Notes under the pieces: generated by a model | Told to the model about the DNA's origin: nothing | Databases searched by the model: none | The model's input: only the letters and a program-made list of their open reading frames with translations | Translations under genes and position numbers: made by a program | Part shown: in pieces, positions 1-6,000 of the stretch | Position numbering within the stretch: the first letter of the stretch is position 1 | Layout of the letters: the number at the start of each line of letters is the position of its first letter | NCBI GenBank assembly: GCA_003694825.1 | Contig: RFJS01000226.1 | Location: 1 to 6,505 of the forward strand | DNA from: Verrucomicrobiota bacterium | GTDB lineage: Bacteria; Verrucomicrobiota; Verrucomicrobiia; Opitutales; Opitutaceae | Direction: 5' to 3' | Length of the DNA: 6,505 nt

Positions 1-8
1 CGCTCAGC

Positions 9-356
9 TCAGAAGGGCTTGAGGTAGACCATGGCGACGGCGACGAGCACGAGGGCGGCCGTCAACCAGGCAAACATCCCGGTCTTCTCGCGCATCCGGA
101 AAGCCATGCCGCTGAGCGCGGCGATCGCCAGCCACACGACAAGTTTCACGATCATCCAACCCGCGAAATGATTCGCGTAGACCACGGAGATCATGCCGAA
201 CCCCGTGACCAGCGCGATCAGGCTGAGAAGGCCCGTGCCGATCGCCACGCGGCGTTTGCGCTCCTTGTTCGGCGCCGCAAACGCCGAAAACGTCAGGCCG
301 ACGAGGAGGATGACGCTGAGCACGTGGAGCACCTGGTAAATCTGCAGCTTGGTCAT
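9..356 (-). CDS. Small four-helix integral membrane protein, function unknown
   Basis: This encodes a 115-residue, very hydrophobic protein with four likely membrane helices at about residues 7-27, 38-59, 66-85 and 93-112. A basic loop (KERKRR, 31-36) separates helices 1 and 2, which suggests that this loop is cytoplasmic. A His in helix 1 (H11) and a Trp-x-x-x-Lys pair at the start of helix 3 (W67, K71) recall the general pattern of SirB- or CopD-like small membrane proteins, but this is only a resemblance. The start at MTKLQIY was chosen because the upstream in-frame extension is low-complexity and runs into the terminator stem. No clear Shine-Dalgarno is visible. The gene begins about 60 nt downstream of a strong intrinsic terminator on the same strand, so it is either read by attenuated readthrough or has its own short promoter. 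The function is unknown. Confidence 0.75.
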   Translation of the reverse strand: MTKLQIYQVLHVLSVILLVGLTFSAFAAPNKERKRRVAIGTGLLSLIALVTGFGMISVVYANHFAGWMIVKLVVWLAIAALSGMAFRMREKTGMFAWLTAALVLVAVAMVYLKPF

Positions 357-410
357 GCCCGCCAAGGTGCGGCCACCCCCTGCCCCGGCAACCGAATTCG
401 CCGCGTCCGG

Positions 411-656
411 ACGCAAAAAAAGCGGCGCCGACCGGAGAACTTTCCGATCGGCGCCGCATGCGAAATTGGGTTTCGCGCCCCACGTTGTGCCGTGTGCTCA
501 CAAGCCCCAGAACCTAGTCCAGGCAAGGTGGGAACATCCTTGCGGGCATCTGTTGTCCGGTGTGCGGCATAACATCTCCCCGCAAGGGGCAGCTCCCTTA
601 ATAATTGAGTAGGCAAAGAGCGTATCAGTTCGCAGCACGAACACTGCAGGGCGCGG
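411..656 (-). ncRNA. Candidate structured RNA (sRNA or leader/attenuator), family not recognised
   Basis: This is a roughly 246-nt minus-strand segment between a sigma70-like promoter (663-690) and an intrinsic terminator, with no convincing protein. In order of transcription its hairpins are: GTTCG/CGAAC at 642-628; CCCC/GGGG with a TTGC loop at 589-578; a longer arm pairing 573-565 with 492-484 (eight pairs and one A-C mismatch) that encloses ACAA/TTGT, GCCC/GGGC and a tip hairpin GCAAGG/CCTTGC (543-538 with 528-523); GCGAAA/TTTCGC at 476-460; then the terminator. I saw no SRP RNA tetraloop motif, RNase P core sequence or tmRNA alanine-tRNA-like end. A 6S identity is not supported, because the 3' part folds on itself and does not close with the 5' end. 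It may be a free sRNA or a cis-acting leader of the gene at 356. The RNA ends are inferred. Confidence 0.5.
415..457 (-). terminator. Strong rho-independent terminator (minus strand)
   Basis: Read on the minus strand, the 5' arm (457-444, GCGGCGCCGATCGG) pairs with the 3' arm (435-422, CCGGTCGGCGCCGC). This gives a 14-bp stem with one T-G wobble, an 8-nt loop (AAAGTTCT) and seven consecutive T residues at 421-415. The plus strand has no T-run after the stem, so the terminator is one-directional. It ends transcription coming from higher coordinates, meaning the structured RNA and possibly readthrough from the proS-clpS cluster. It sits just upstream of the small membrane-protein gene, where it could also act as an attenuator. 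Confidence 0.9.
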
Positions 657-662
657 AGCAGG

Positions 663-690
663 ACCGTATTGAACCGTTTCATGCGGTCAA
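663..690 (-). promoter_or_regulatory. Sigma70-like promoter for the structured RNA
   Basis: On the minus strand a TTGACC box (690-685, five of six matches to the -35 consensus) is followed after 16 nt by TACGGT (668-663, three of six, keeping the key TA...T positions). The predicted start lies near 656. The spacer contains an imperfect dyad, TGAA-ACGG-TTCA, and the two boxes lie within a GACCG...CGGTC repeat, which could form an operator. A further short inverted repeat, CGAAC/GTTCG (694-698 with 709-713), lies just upstream around an A/T-rich patch. The prediction rests on sequence alone. Confidence 0.45.
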
Positions 691-738
691 ATCCGAACCG
701 GGAAATTTGTTCGCCCGCCCCGGAGATTTACACGCCGT

Positions 739-1260
739 TCACGTCTCCGCTCGCTGCCAGCGCCGCCGCCCCCAGAAACGCCGTGCCCAGCCGCGCGCCA
801 GCCACGCGCACAGCAGCAGGTTCGCCGCCACCAGCCCCCAGACAGCCGTCGCATCGCCGCCGGCGAAAAACCGCCACGCCGGCCAGCCGCCCACCCCGGC
901 CGCCACGGCCACGAGGATGGCATCCGACCACGCCCGCCGCCGCGCCGCGAGTGTCAGCCCCGCCCCGAGCGCGAACAAGCCCAGCCCGGCCACAGCCGAG
1001 ACGCGCAGCGCCAGCAGCCCGACATCCGCCCGCCCCTCCGCGAGCACGGCGCTCCCGAGCAGCGCAAAGAGCACCTGGTTGAACAGGCCGAATCCACACA
1101 GCAGCGCCACCACCAGTCCCCGGCTCACGGGAAAGTTCCCCGGCTCCATCGGGATGCGGCTGGCCAGGGCGCAGCCCGAGCAGCAGTAGTAGGTCGCGCC
1201 CGGCTCGGGCGCCCGCACGCTGAAGGGCAGACCGCAGAATCCACACTCGACCTTCGCCAT
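739..1260 (-). CDS. Membrane protein with N-terminal CxxC...CCxxC heavy-metal-binding domain
   Basis: This is a 173-residue protein. The N-terminus has C6-x-x-C9 (CGFC), then C26, C27 and C30 in YYCCSGC. The spacing and sequence resemble the small Cys-rich domain found at the start of some copper or heavy-metal P-type ATPases such as CcoI/FixI ('CxxCG...FCCxGC'). Three to four hydrophobic helices follow, at about residues 46-72, 79-107, 112-133 and 137-157, and the tail is Arg/Trp-rich. No ATPase motifs (DKTG, TGE) are present, so this is not a truncated pump with a visible catalytic domain. A role in metal sensing or delivery, or simply a structural zinc site, is inference. The start ATG lies 4 nt after the preceding stop, which indicates co-translation as the last gene of the proS-clpS cluster. 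Residues before this ATG in the frame are low-complexity antisense of the neighbour and were excluded. Confidence 0.8.
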   Translation of the reverse strand: MAKVECGFCGLPFSVRAPEPGATYYCCSGCALASRIPMEPGNFPVSRGLVVALLCGFGLFNQVLFALLGSAVLAEGRADVGLLALRVSAVAGLGLFALGAGLTLAARRRAWSDAILVAVAAGVGGWPAWRFFAGGDATAVWGLVAANLLLCAWLARGWARRFWGRRRWQRAET

Positions 1261-1264
1261 CGCC

Positions 1265-1711
1265 TCAGAGCCCCATGTGCTGGATGATGATCTCCTGCAG
1301 CGTCGCCAGGAAGAGGTAGGCGGCAAACCCGGTGCGCTCTTCCTCGGAGAGATCCGAGAGCTCGACATCGCCGGCCTCGAGCGTGGCATCGCTCATGTCC
1401 TTGAGCGCGGTCTCGCGCAGCTTGAGCCGGATGGCCGCCGCCGCCCGCAGGATGGCGTCCGCATGCTCGGGCTCGAGCACGACGCGGCCGGACTCGAAGA
1501 ACTCCGCGTCGAACAGCGCCATGAGTTTGGCGCAATCGTCCACCTGCGTGTGGATGAGTCCCTCGCGCCAGACATGCTCGAGTTCCCGGTCGGCCTCCTC
1601 CATGCCCGGCCCGAAAGCCGTTTCCGCTTCGAGCGTGCGCAGGATCGGTTGAATGAAGTCCAGCAGCGGGGCGACCACGGACAGGTTGAGCGTGACCTCA
1701 ATCCGATTCAT
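1265..1711 (-). CDS. DUF2017-like ClpS-associated protein
   Basis: This is a 148-residue, acidic, mainly helical protein with no signal peptide and no membrane segment. Two features recall DUF2017 proteins, which lie directly after clpS in Actinobacteria: a central VLEPEHADAILRAAAAIRLKL block (about 78-98) and a C-terminal YLFLATLQEIIIQ helix (about 132-144). The assignment combines that pattern with position and was not confirmed by search. DUF2017 has no established biochemical role; the linkage suggests an accessory to the ClpS/Clp protease adaptor system. The start overlaps the end of clpS by 14 nt. A GGAG Shine-Dalgarno four bases before the ATG supports this start, one of the better ribosome sites in the cluster. 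The gene is 4 nt from the next gene, so it sits inside an operon. Confidence 0.75.
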   Translation of the reverse strand: MNRIEVTLNLSVVAPLLDFIQPILRTLEAETAFGPGMEEADRELEHVWREGLIHTQVDDCAKLMALFDAEFFESGRVVLEPEHADAILRAAAAIRLKLRETALKDMSDATLEAGDVELSDLSEEERTGFAAYLFLATLQEIIIQHMGL

Positions 1712-2006
1712 CGGGCTCCAGGACGGCCGAGAGGTGCCATTGCTGCAGGGTGTAGACGTAGGCCTCCGCCTGCTCGCGCCCGCCCGTCCACAGGATCGAC
1801 CGGCCGCGCTCGTGCACTTCGAGCATGTGCTTGCGCGCCCTCACCTCGTCGAATCCGAAGACCCGCCGGAAGACGAGGACGACATAGGACATGAGGTTGA
1901 CCGGGTCGTTGAGCACCACCACGCGCCAGCGATCCGCGAGCTTTCGAGCCGTCTCCGACTCGATTTCCGGTAGCGGGGATTCCGCGCGCGCTCTGGGTGC
2001 AATCAT
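1698..2006 (-). CDS. clpS: ATP-dependent Clp protease adaptor ClpS
   Basis: ClpS binds the N-domain of ClpA (or ClpC) in the cytoplasm. It delivers substrates bearing destabilising N-terminal residues to the ClpP protease. The protein is 102 residues, close to the usual length of about 100-106. After a flexible N-terminal tail (1-24) come VVVLNDPVNLMSYV (29-42), the RRVFGF helix and HMLEVHERGR (61-70). N33, D34, M39 and H66 align with the residues that hold the substrate alpha-amino group and gate the hydrophobic pocket in E. coli ClpS (N34, D35, M40, H66). The segment after Asn-Asp reads PVNL where E. coli has DYTP, a form familiar from actinobacterial ClpS. The ATG overlaps the proS stop as ATGA, giving translational coupling. 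The longer in-frame extension lies inside proS and was rejected. Confidence 0.95.
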   Translation of the reverse strand: MIAPRARAESPLPEIESETARKLADRWRVVVLNDPVNLMSYVVLVFRRVFGFDEVRARKHMLEVHERGRSILWTGGREQAEAYVYTLQQWHLSAVLEPDESD

Positions 2007-3775
2007 GCCTGGACACTCGAGGCCCCCCGGGCGATGGCCGCTCGCACAGCCTCTTCCACCTCGGCGAGGGGCACCTTGGTAAACTCCTTCTCGGAACGCC
2101 ACTTTAGCTCGACCACGCCCTCCTTCAAGCCGCGGTTACCCACGGTGATGCGCAGCGGGATGCCGATGAGATCGGCGTCCTTGAACTTCACGCCGGGGCG
2201 CTCGGCGCGGTCGTCCACGAGCACATCCACCCCCGCGGCCTCGGCGACGGCGACGATGCGATCGCGCACGGCCACCGCCTCCGGCAGCTCCGGATCGAGC
2301 ATGCACACGAGAATCTGCCACGGCGCGACCGTCCACGGCCAGATGATGCCGTCCTCGTCGTGCGACTGCTCGATGATGGCCTGCAGCGTGCGGCTGATGC
2401 CGATGCCGTAACAGCCCATGATCATCGGGTGCTTCTGCTTGTTGTCGTCCATGTAGACGGCGCCGAAACACTCGCTGTATTTGGTCCCGAGCTTGAAGAC
2501 GTGCCCGACCTCGATGCCGCGCTCGATCTTGAGCGGCTTGCCCGATTTCGGGCACGGCTCGCCGGCCTGGACACGGCGGAAATCGCCGAAACGGGTGATC
2601 TGCAGATCGCGCGCGACGTTGACATTGCGCAGGTGGAAGCCGTCGCGGTTGGCGCCGGTCACGCCGTTGCCGATGAGCCGGATGGCGTGATCGGCGAAGA
2701 TGCCCGCGAGCTTTTCCGGCGCCTTGATCGTGCCCTTGACCACGCCGAGGCTCCCGGGCCGCGCCCCCATGACCGGCTCGATCTCCTCCGGCGTCGCCGG
2801 ACGATAGAGCTGAAATCCGAGCGAGCCAAGCTTGGCCTCCTCGAGCTCGTCATTGCCCCGCAGGACGACGGCGAAGAGCTTGCCGTCGCCGACATAGAGG
2901 AGCGTCTTGAACTGGGCCTCGGCGGGCACGTTCCACGGATCGCCCTCGAGCTGCGCGATCGTCGTCACCCCCGGCGTGGCGAATTCCTCGACCGCCCCGA
3001 CCGGCTCGGCGTCCTGCAGATCGGGCGGGACGAGGCCGCTGGTCGCCTTCTCCCGGTTCGCCGCGTATCCGCTCTCCTCGCAGTAGACGACATCGTCGTC
3101 GCCGATCTCGGCCGGCACCATGAACTCGTGGGAGAAACTGCCCCCCATCACGCCCGTGTCCGCCTCGACCGCGATGAAGCGCAGGCCGCAGCGGGCGAAG
3201 AAACGGCGATAGGCCGCCTCCATCCGGTGGTAGCTCTCGGTCGCCGCCTCATCGGTCGTATCGAAGCTGTATCCGTCCTTCATGACGAATTCGCGGGCCC
3301 GCATGAGGCCGTAGCGGGGACGGATCTCGTTGCGAAACTTCGTCTGGATCTGAAAAAAGTTTTTGGGCAGGTCGCGGTAGCTGGTGATCTCCGCGGCGAC
3401 GAGCGGCGTGATGACCTCCTCGTGCGTCGGCCCGAGCACATACTGCGGCTCCTTCGCCGGCTCCGCCTGTGCCGAGGCGTTGCCCGCGCTGAACATCACC
3501 TCGCGCACCGCGGCCCACCGCGGCCCCTTCTGCCAGGTCTCGGCCGGATGAATGTGCGGCATAAGCAGCTCGATCGCCCCGGCCGCCTCCATCTCCTCGC
3601 GGCAGATCTGCTTGATCTTCTCGAGCACCCGCAGACCGAGCGGCAGGTAGGTATAGATGCCGCCGGCGAGCTTGCGGACGAGGCCGGCCCGCAGCAGCAG
3701 CCGATGCGAGGCGATCTCCGCCTCGGCCGGGCTTTCCTTGAGCGTGGGGATGTATGTCTGCGACCAGAGTTTCAT
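2003..3775 (-). CDS. proS: Prolyl-tRNA synthetase, bacterial type with INS editing domain
   Basis: ProS attaches proline to tRNA-Pro in the cytoplasm, and its inserted domain hydrolyses mischarged Ala-tRNA-Pro. The protein is 590 residues, against about 570 in E. coli. It begins MKLWSQTYIPTLKE, the family's normal N-terminus. Class II motif 1 lies around 45-80 (LPLGLRVLEKI ... MPHIHPAETWQ). The proline-site TxE-type region is LGPTHEE (114-120). Motif 2 is FRNEIRPRYGLMRAREF (147-163). The INS editing domain spans roughly 225-405, with FKTLLY (K290) and GFHLRN (H381) at the positions of the editing Lys and His. Motif 3 is MGCYGIGISR (453-462), and the anticodon-binding domain covers about 485-590 (DDRAERPGVKFKDADLIGIP). 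All key motifs are intact. The in-frame extension upstream of MKLW is low-complexity and was excluded. ProS is the first gene of the minus-strand cluster and its stop overlaps the clpS start. Confidence 0.98.
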   Translation of the reverse strand: MKLWSQTYIPTLKESPAEAEIASHRLLLRAGLVRKLAGGIYTYLPLGLRVLEKIKQICREEMEAAGAIELLMPHIHPAETWQKGPRWAAVREVMFSAGNASAQAEPAKEPQYVLGPTHEEVITPLVAAEITSYRDLPKNFFQIQTKFRNEIRPRYGLMRAREFVMKDGYSFDTTDEAATESYHRMEAAYRRFFARCGLRFIAVEADTGVMGGSFSHEFMVPAEIGDDDVVYCEESGYAANREKATSGLVPPDLQDAEPVGAVEEFATPGVTTIAQLEGDPWNVPAEAQFKTLLYVGDGKLFAVVLRGNDELEEAKLGSLGFQLYRPATPEEIEPVMGARPGSLGVVKGTIKAPEKLAGIFADHAIRLIGNGVTGANRDGFHLRNVNVARDLQITRFGDFRRVQAGEPCPKSGKPLKIERGIEVGHVFKLGTKYSECFGAVYMDDNKQKHPMIMGCYGIGISRTLQAIIEQSHDEDGIIWPWTVAPWQILVCMLDPELPEAVAVRDRIVAVAEAAGVDVLVDDRAERPGVKFKDADLIGIPLRITVGNRGLKEGVVELKWRSEKEFTKVPLAEVEEAVRAAIARGASSVQA

Positions 3776-3920
3776 GCGACGAGCGTGATGATGGATAAAA
3801 CCGACGGGTCTGCCACCACCGGGCCGCTCCGGCAAGGTGGATTTTCCCGCGCGCGCCCCCGGCCGCCCGCGCGCTTGCCATGCCGCCCCGCGCCGCAAAT
3901 GCTCGCCGGTTCGACCTGCG
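3776..3920. promoter_or_regulatory. Divergent intergenic region between proS and the membrane-anchored gene
   Basis: These 145 nt separate two divergently oriented genes and should hold both promoters. For proS the best minus-strand pair I see is GTGGCA (3816-3811) and CATCAT (3793-3788) with a 17-nt spacer. Each box matches four of six consensus positions, which would give a very short leader. A TTTTAT stretch lies in that spacer. On the plus strand only a weak GATAAA box (3794-3799) stands out. The rest is very GC-rich, with CG-alternating tracts. No T-box leader, which often precedes aminoacyl-tRNA synthetase genes in Firmicutes, is visible. Confidence 0.3.
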
Positions 3921-4598
3921 ATGCAACCATCCCGTCCAGAGGCTCCCGAGACCGAAAAGAAACCGTGGCCCATGAAGTGGGTCGCGGCGGCGATCGTCGT
4001 CTACATCGTCGCCTACACGTTCATCAACCTCGAGTTCCGCAAGCCCGAGCCCGCCCACGAACCGTGGGCCGAGGCCCAGGCGCGCCGGGACAGCTATGTC
4101 GTCTCCGTGCGCGAGGACTGGACGCGGTTTCGCACCACCCTCGCCCCGCTCGCCGGCGGGGACGCCCCCGGCGCGGCGCGCGGCGAAACCCCGCCGGCCG
4201 CCGCCATCACCACCCGGGGCACCCCGGCCAGGCTGGAGACGATCGTCCCGCTCGAACTCACGATGGTCGTTCCCGCCCGCCCCATCCTCTACCCGTCGCC
4301 CGACCGCATCGATGCCCCGGCCGCCATCGGCGCCGACGACGCCCTCGTGCTGCGTCTCCACTTCGAGAACGGCCAGGCCGAGCGCCCCTTCGGCGAACTC
4401 ATGGCGTGGGCCGGCAAGGACCACCATCTCTACCTCTTCCTCCAGGACGTCGAGCGCCTGCCCGAGGGCTTCCAGCCCACCCCGCCGGCCGAGCATCTCG
4501 AGGTCAAACTGCCCGCCGGCGGACTCGAGGCCGGCGCCTGGAAAGCCACGCTCTACGCGGCCGAAAAGACGTTCGACTGGACCTTCGAGGTCCGATAA
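3921..4598 (+). CDS. Membrane-anchored protein of unknown function
   Basis: This is a 225-residue protein that I do not recognise. A short polar N-terminus with Lys residues (TEKKPWPMK, 11-19) precedes one hydrophobic helix at about 19-36 (KWVAAAIVVYIVAYTFI). That arrangement suggests an uncleaved signal anchor with the remainder outside the cytoplasm. Residues 75-105 are an Ala/Gly/Pro-rich linker. The C-terminal part (about 105-225) looks beta-rich, ending KATLYAAEKTFDWTFEVR, compatible with an immunoglobulin-like or similar sandwich fold. No catalytic motif, lipobox or repeat is visible. The start is uncertain: M1 at 3921 is preferred, but an internal Met at 3972, just before the helix, is possible. 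Neither has a strong Shine-Dalgarno. The gene lies 40 nt before argA on the same strand and is probably co-transcribed with it. No functional link is evident. Confidence 0.75.
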   Translation: MQPSRPEAPETEKKPWPMKWVAAAIVVYIVAYTFINLEFRKPEPAHEPWAEAQARRDSYVVSVREDWTRFRTTLAPLAGGDAPGAARGETPPAAAITTRGTPARLETIVPLELTMVVPARPILYPSPDRIDAPAAIGADDALVLRLHFENGQAERPFGELMAWAGKDHHLYLFLQDVERLPEGFQPTPPAEHLEVKLPAGGLEAGAWKATLYAAEKTFDWTFEVR

Positions 4599-4638
4599 AC
4601 CCCGCCCAATCTCGCGCCACCCGCGCACGCTTCGCCAT

Positions 4639-5955
4639 ATGCAACCGACCGGGCCAGCCGTATCCACGATCAAACCCACGGACCTCCGCGGCATCCTCAA
4701 CTATGTCCCGAGGTTCCAGAACCAGATCTTCATCATCGCCATCGACGGGGCGATCGTGGCCGACGAAAACTTCTCCAACGTCCTGCTCGACATCGCCGTG
4801 CTGCGCAGCCTGCAGATCCGCGTCGTGCTCGTGCACGGCATCGGGCGGCAGCTCCGCGAACTGGCCGAGGCCCGCGGCATCGCCATCTCCGATGTCGATG
4901 GCACCGGGGTCGTGGACGCCGCCACGGTCGACCTCGCGATCCGCGCCTCTTCCCGCGTCTCTCACCAGGTGCTCGAGGGCCTCACCCAGAGCGGCCTGAA
5001 ATGCGCCATCACCAACTCGGTGCGCGCCGCGCCGGTCGGGATCATGAAGGGCGTGGACAACCAGTTCGCCGGCCGTGTCGACCGCATCGATACCGAGTTT
5101 CTCCGCCATCTGATCGACCGGCAGGTCGTTCCCATCATCCAGCCGGTCGGCTTCGACCGCGACGGCGTTTCCCTGCGCATCAACAGCGACCTGCTCGCCG
5201 GGGCGCTGGCCACCGCGCTCGGCGCCACGAAGATCGTCTACCTCACGCCGCACCCCGGCCTCGAGATCGATGGGGAGATGCGCCACCAGATCGCCTTCGA
5301 GGAGCTCAGCACCCTCCTCGACTCGCGCCCGGCCGCCATCCCGGCCGCACTCCTGAGCAAGGCGCGCCACGCCGTCACCGCCATCCGTTCCGGCGTCCCC
5401 CGCGTCCACCTCATCGACGGGCGGGTGCACGACGCCCTGCTCAACGAGATCTTCTCCAGCGAAGGAGTCGGCACCCTCGTCTACGGCAACGACTACCAGC
5501 AGATCCGCCGGGCCACCCGCCGCGACGCCCGTATCATCTACAACCTGACGCGCAATGCCGTGAAGCGCGAGGAGCTGGTCCACCGCACCCTCCAGGCCGT
5601 GGAGAAGAACATCGAGAGCTTCTACGTTTTCGAGATCGACGAAAACATCATCGGCTGCGTCTCCCTCACCGTGTATCCCGATCAACCCGACACCGCGGAG
5701 GTCGGCTGTGTCTTTGTCCAACCCTATCACCAGGACCGCGGGATCGGCAAAAAGCTCGTCGAGTTCGCCTGCCTCGAGGCCGCGCGCCGCGGCGCCCGCC
5801 GGGTGATCGCCCTGAGCACGCAGAGTTTCAAGTTTTTCACCGGCCCGTGCGGCTTTGCGGAAGCCGACAAGAGCATCCTGCCGCCGTCACGGCTCGAGGC
5901 CTACGAGAAGAGCCAGCGCAACTCCCGCATCCTCGTCAGGGAACTGACGGGCTGA
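4639..5955 (+). CDS. argA: N-acetylglutamate synthase (amino-acid N-acetyltransferase)
   Basis: ArgA transfers the acetyl group of acetyl-CoA to L-glutamate, the first step of arginine biosynthesis. The protein is 438 residues, against 443 in E. coli, with the classical fused arrangement. Residues about 15-280 are an amino-acid-kinase-like domain (FIIAIDGAIVADENFSNVLLDI, RVVLVHGIGRQL, INSDLLAGALATALGA, AIRSGVPRVHLIDG, LLNEIFSSEGVGTLVY). Residues about 288-438 are a GNAT acetyltransferase domain, with acetyl-CoA loop QDRGIG (365-370), KFFTGPCGF (398-406) and the conserved tail YEKSQRNSRIL. The catalytic Lys of true acetylglutamate kinases is replaced (FIIAIDG), as in other ArgA proteins, so the kinase-like domain is expected to be the arginine-sensing regulatory part. 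The start at 4639 gives the family N-terminus, but there is no clear Shine-Dalgarno. It stands apart from other arg genes within this window. Confidence 0.95.
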   Translation: MQPTGPAVSTIKPTDLRGILNYVPRFQNQIFIIAIDGAIVADENFSNVLLDIAVLRSLQIRVVLVHGIGRQLRELAEARGIAISDVDGTGVVDAATVDLAIRASSRVSHQVLEGLTQSGLKCAITNSVRAAPVGIMKGVDNQFAGRVDRIDTEFLRHLIDRQVVPIIQPVGFDRDGVSLRINSDLLAGALATALGATKIVYLTPHPGLEIDGEMRHQIAFEELSTLLDSRPAAIPAALLSKARHAVTAIRSGVPRVHLIDGRVHDALLNEIFSSEGVGTLVYGNDYQQIRRATRRDARIIYNLTRNAVKREELVHRTLQAVEKNIESFYVFEIDENIIGCVSLTVYPDQPDTAEVGCVFVQPYHQDRGIGKKLVEFACLEAARRGARRVIALSTQSFKFFTGPCGFAEADKSILPPSRLEAYEKSQRNSRILVRELTG

Positions 5956-6000
5956 GCCCGCCGCCGTCCGCGACGGGCCTCGGGCGCGTTGGCGAAGCGC
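5956..6000. other. Short convergent gap between argA and mpl
   Basis: Forty-five nucleotides separate the two convergent stop codons. Small GC-rich dyads are present, for example CCGTC-CGC-GACGG near the argA end and GGCGCG...CGCGCC overlapping the mpl stop. No T-run follows either one. A typical intrinsic terminator is therefore not visible, and transcription may end by a factor-dependent mechanism or run into the opposing gene. Confidence 0.4.

Noticed and set aside
457..660. Assignment of the structured RNA to 6S, SRP, RNase P, tmRNA or a cobalamin riboswitch
   Set aside because: Short similarities exist (GAGATGTT near 577, as at the 5' end of E. coli 6S, and GAGCTGCCCC near 595, as in cobalamin leaders). 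However, the family core motifs and global fold are missing, so no name was given.
353..682. 109-codon minus-strand open frame running through the RNA and terminator
   Set aside because: It crosses the intrinsic terminator and overlaps the small membrane gene out of frame. It has no family resemblance, and the region is better explained by RNA structure.
605..1189. Plus-strand open frames of 137-194 codons in the metal-binding protein region
   Set aside because: They are Ser/Pro/Ala/Arg-rich, lack a ribosome site, and are antisense to a protein with clear Cys motifs and membrane helices.
3249..4700. 483-codon open frame on the minus strand across the proS 5' end, the divergent region and the anchored protein gene
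   Set aside because: It is out of frame with proS, is Gly/Arg-rich, shows no recognisable domain and spans a divergent promoter region.
2360..4999. 879-codon open frame on the plus strand, antisense to proS and crossing into the next two genes
   Set aside because: It is a shadow caused by high GC content. Most of it is the complement of an unmistakable proS with all class II motifs, its composition is Arg/Ala/Asp-rich without family motifs, and it also overlaps the genes at 3921 and 4639 in another frame.
4504..5730. 408-codon open frame antisense to argA
   Set aside because: argA is certain from its domains. The antisense frame is Asp/Gly/Val-rich low-complexity sequence typical of complementary GC-biased codons.
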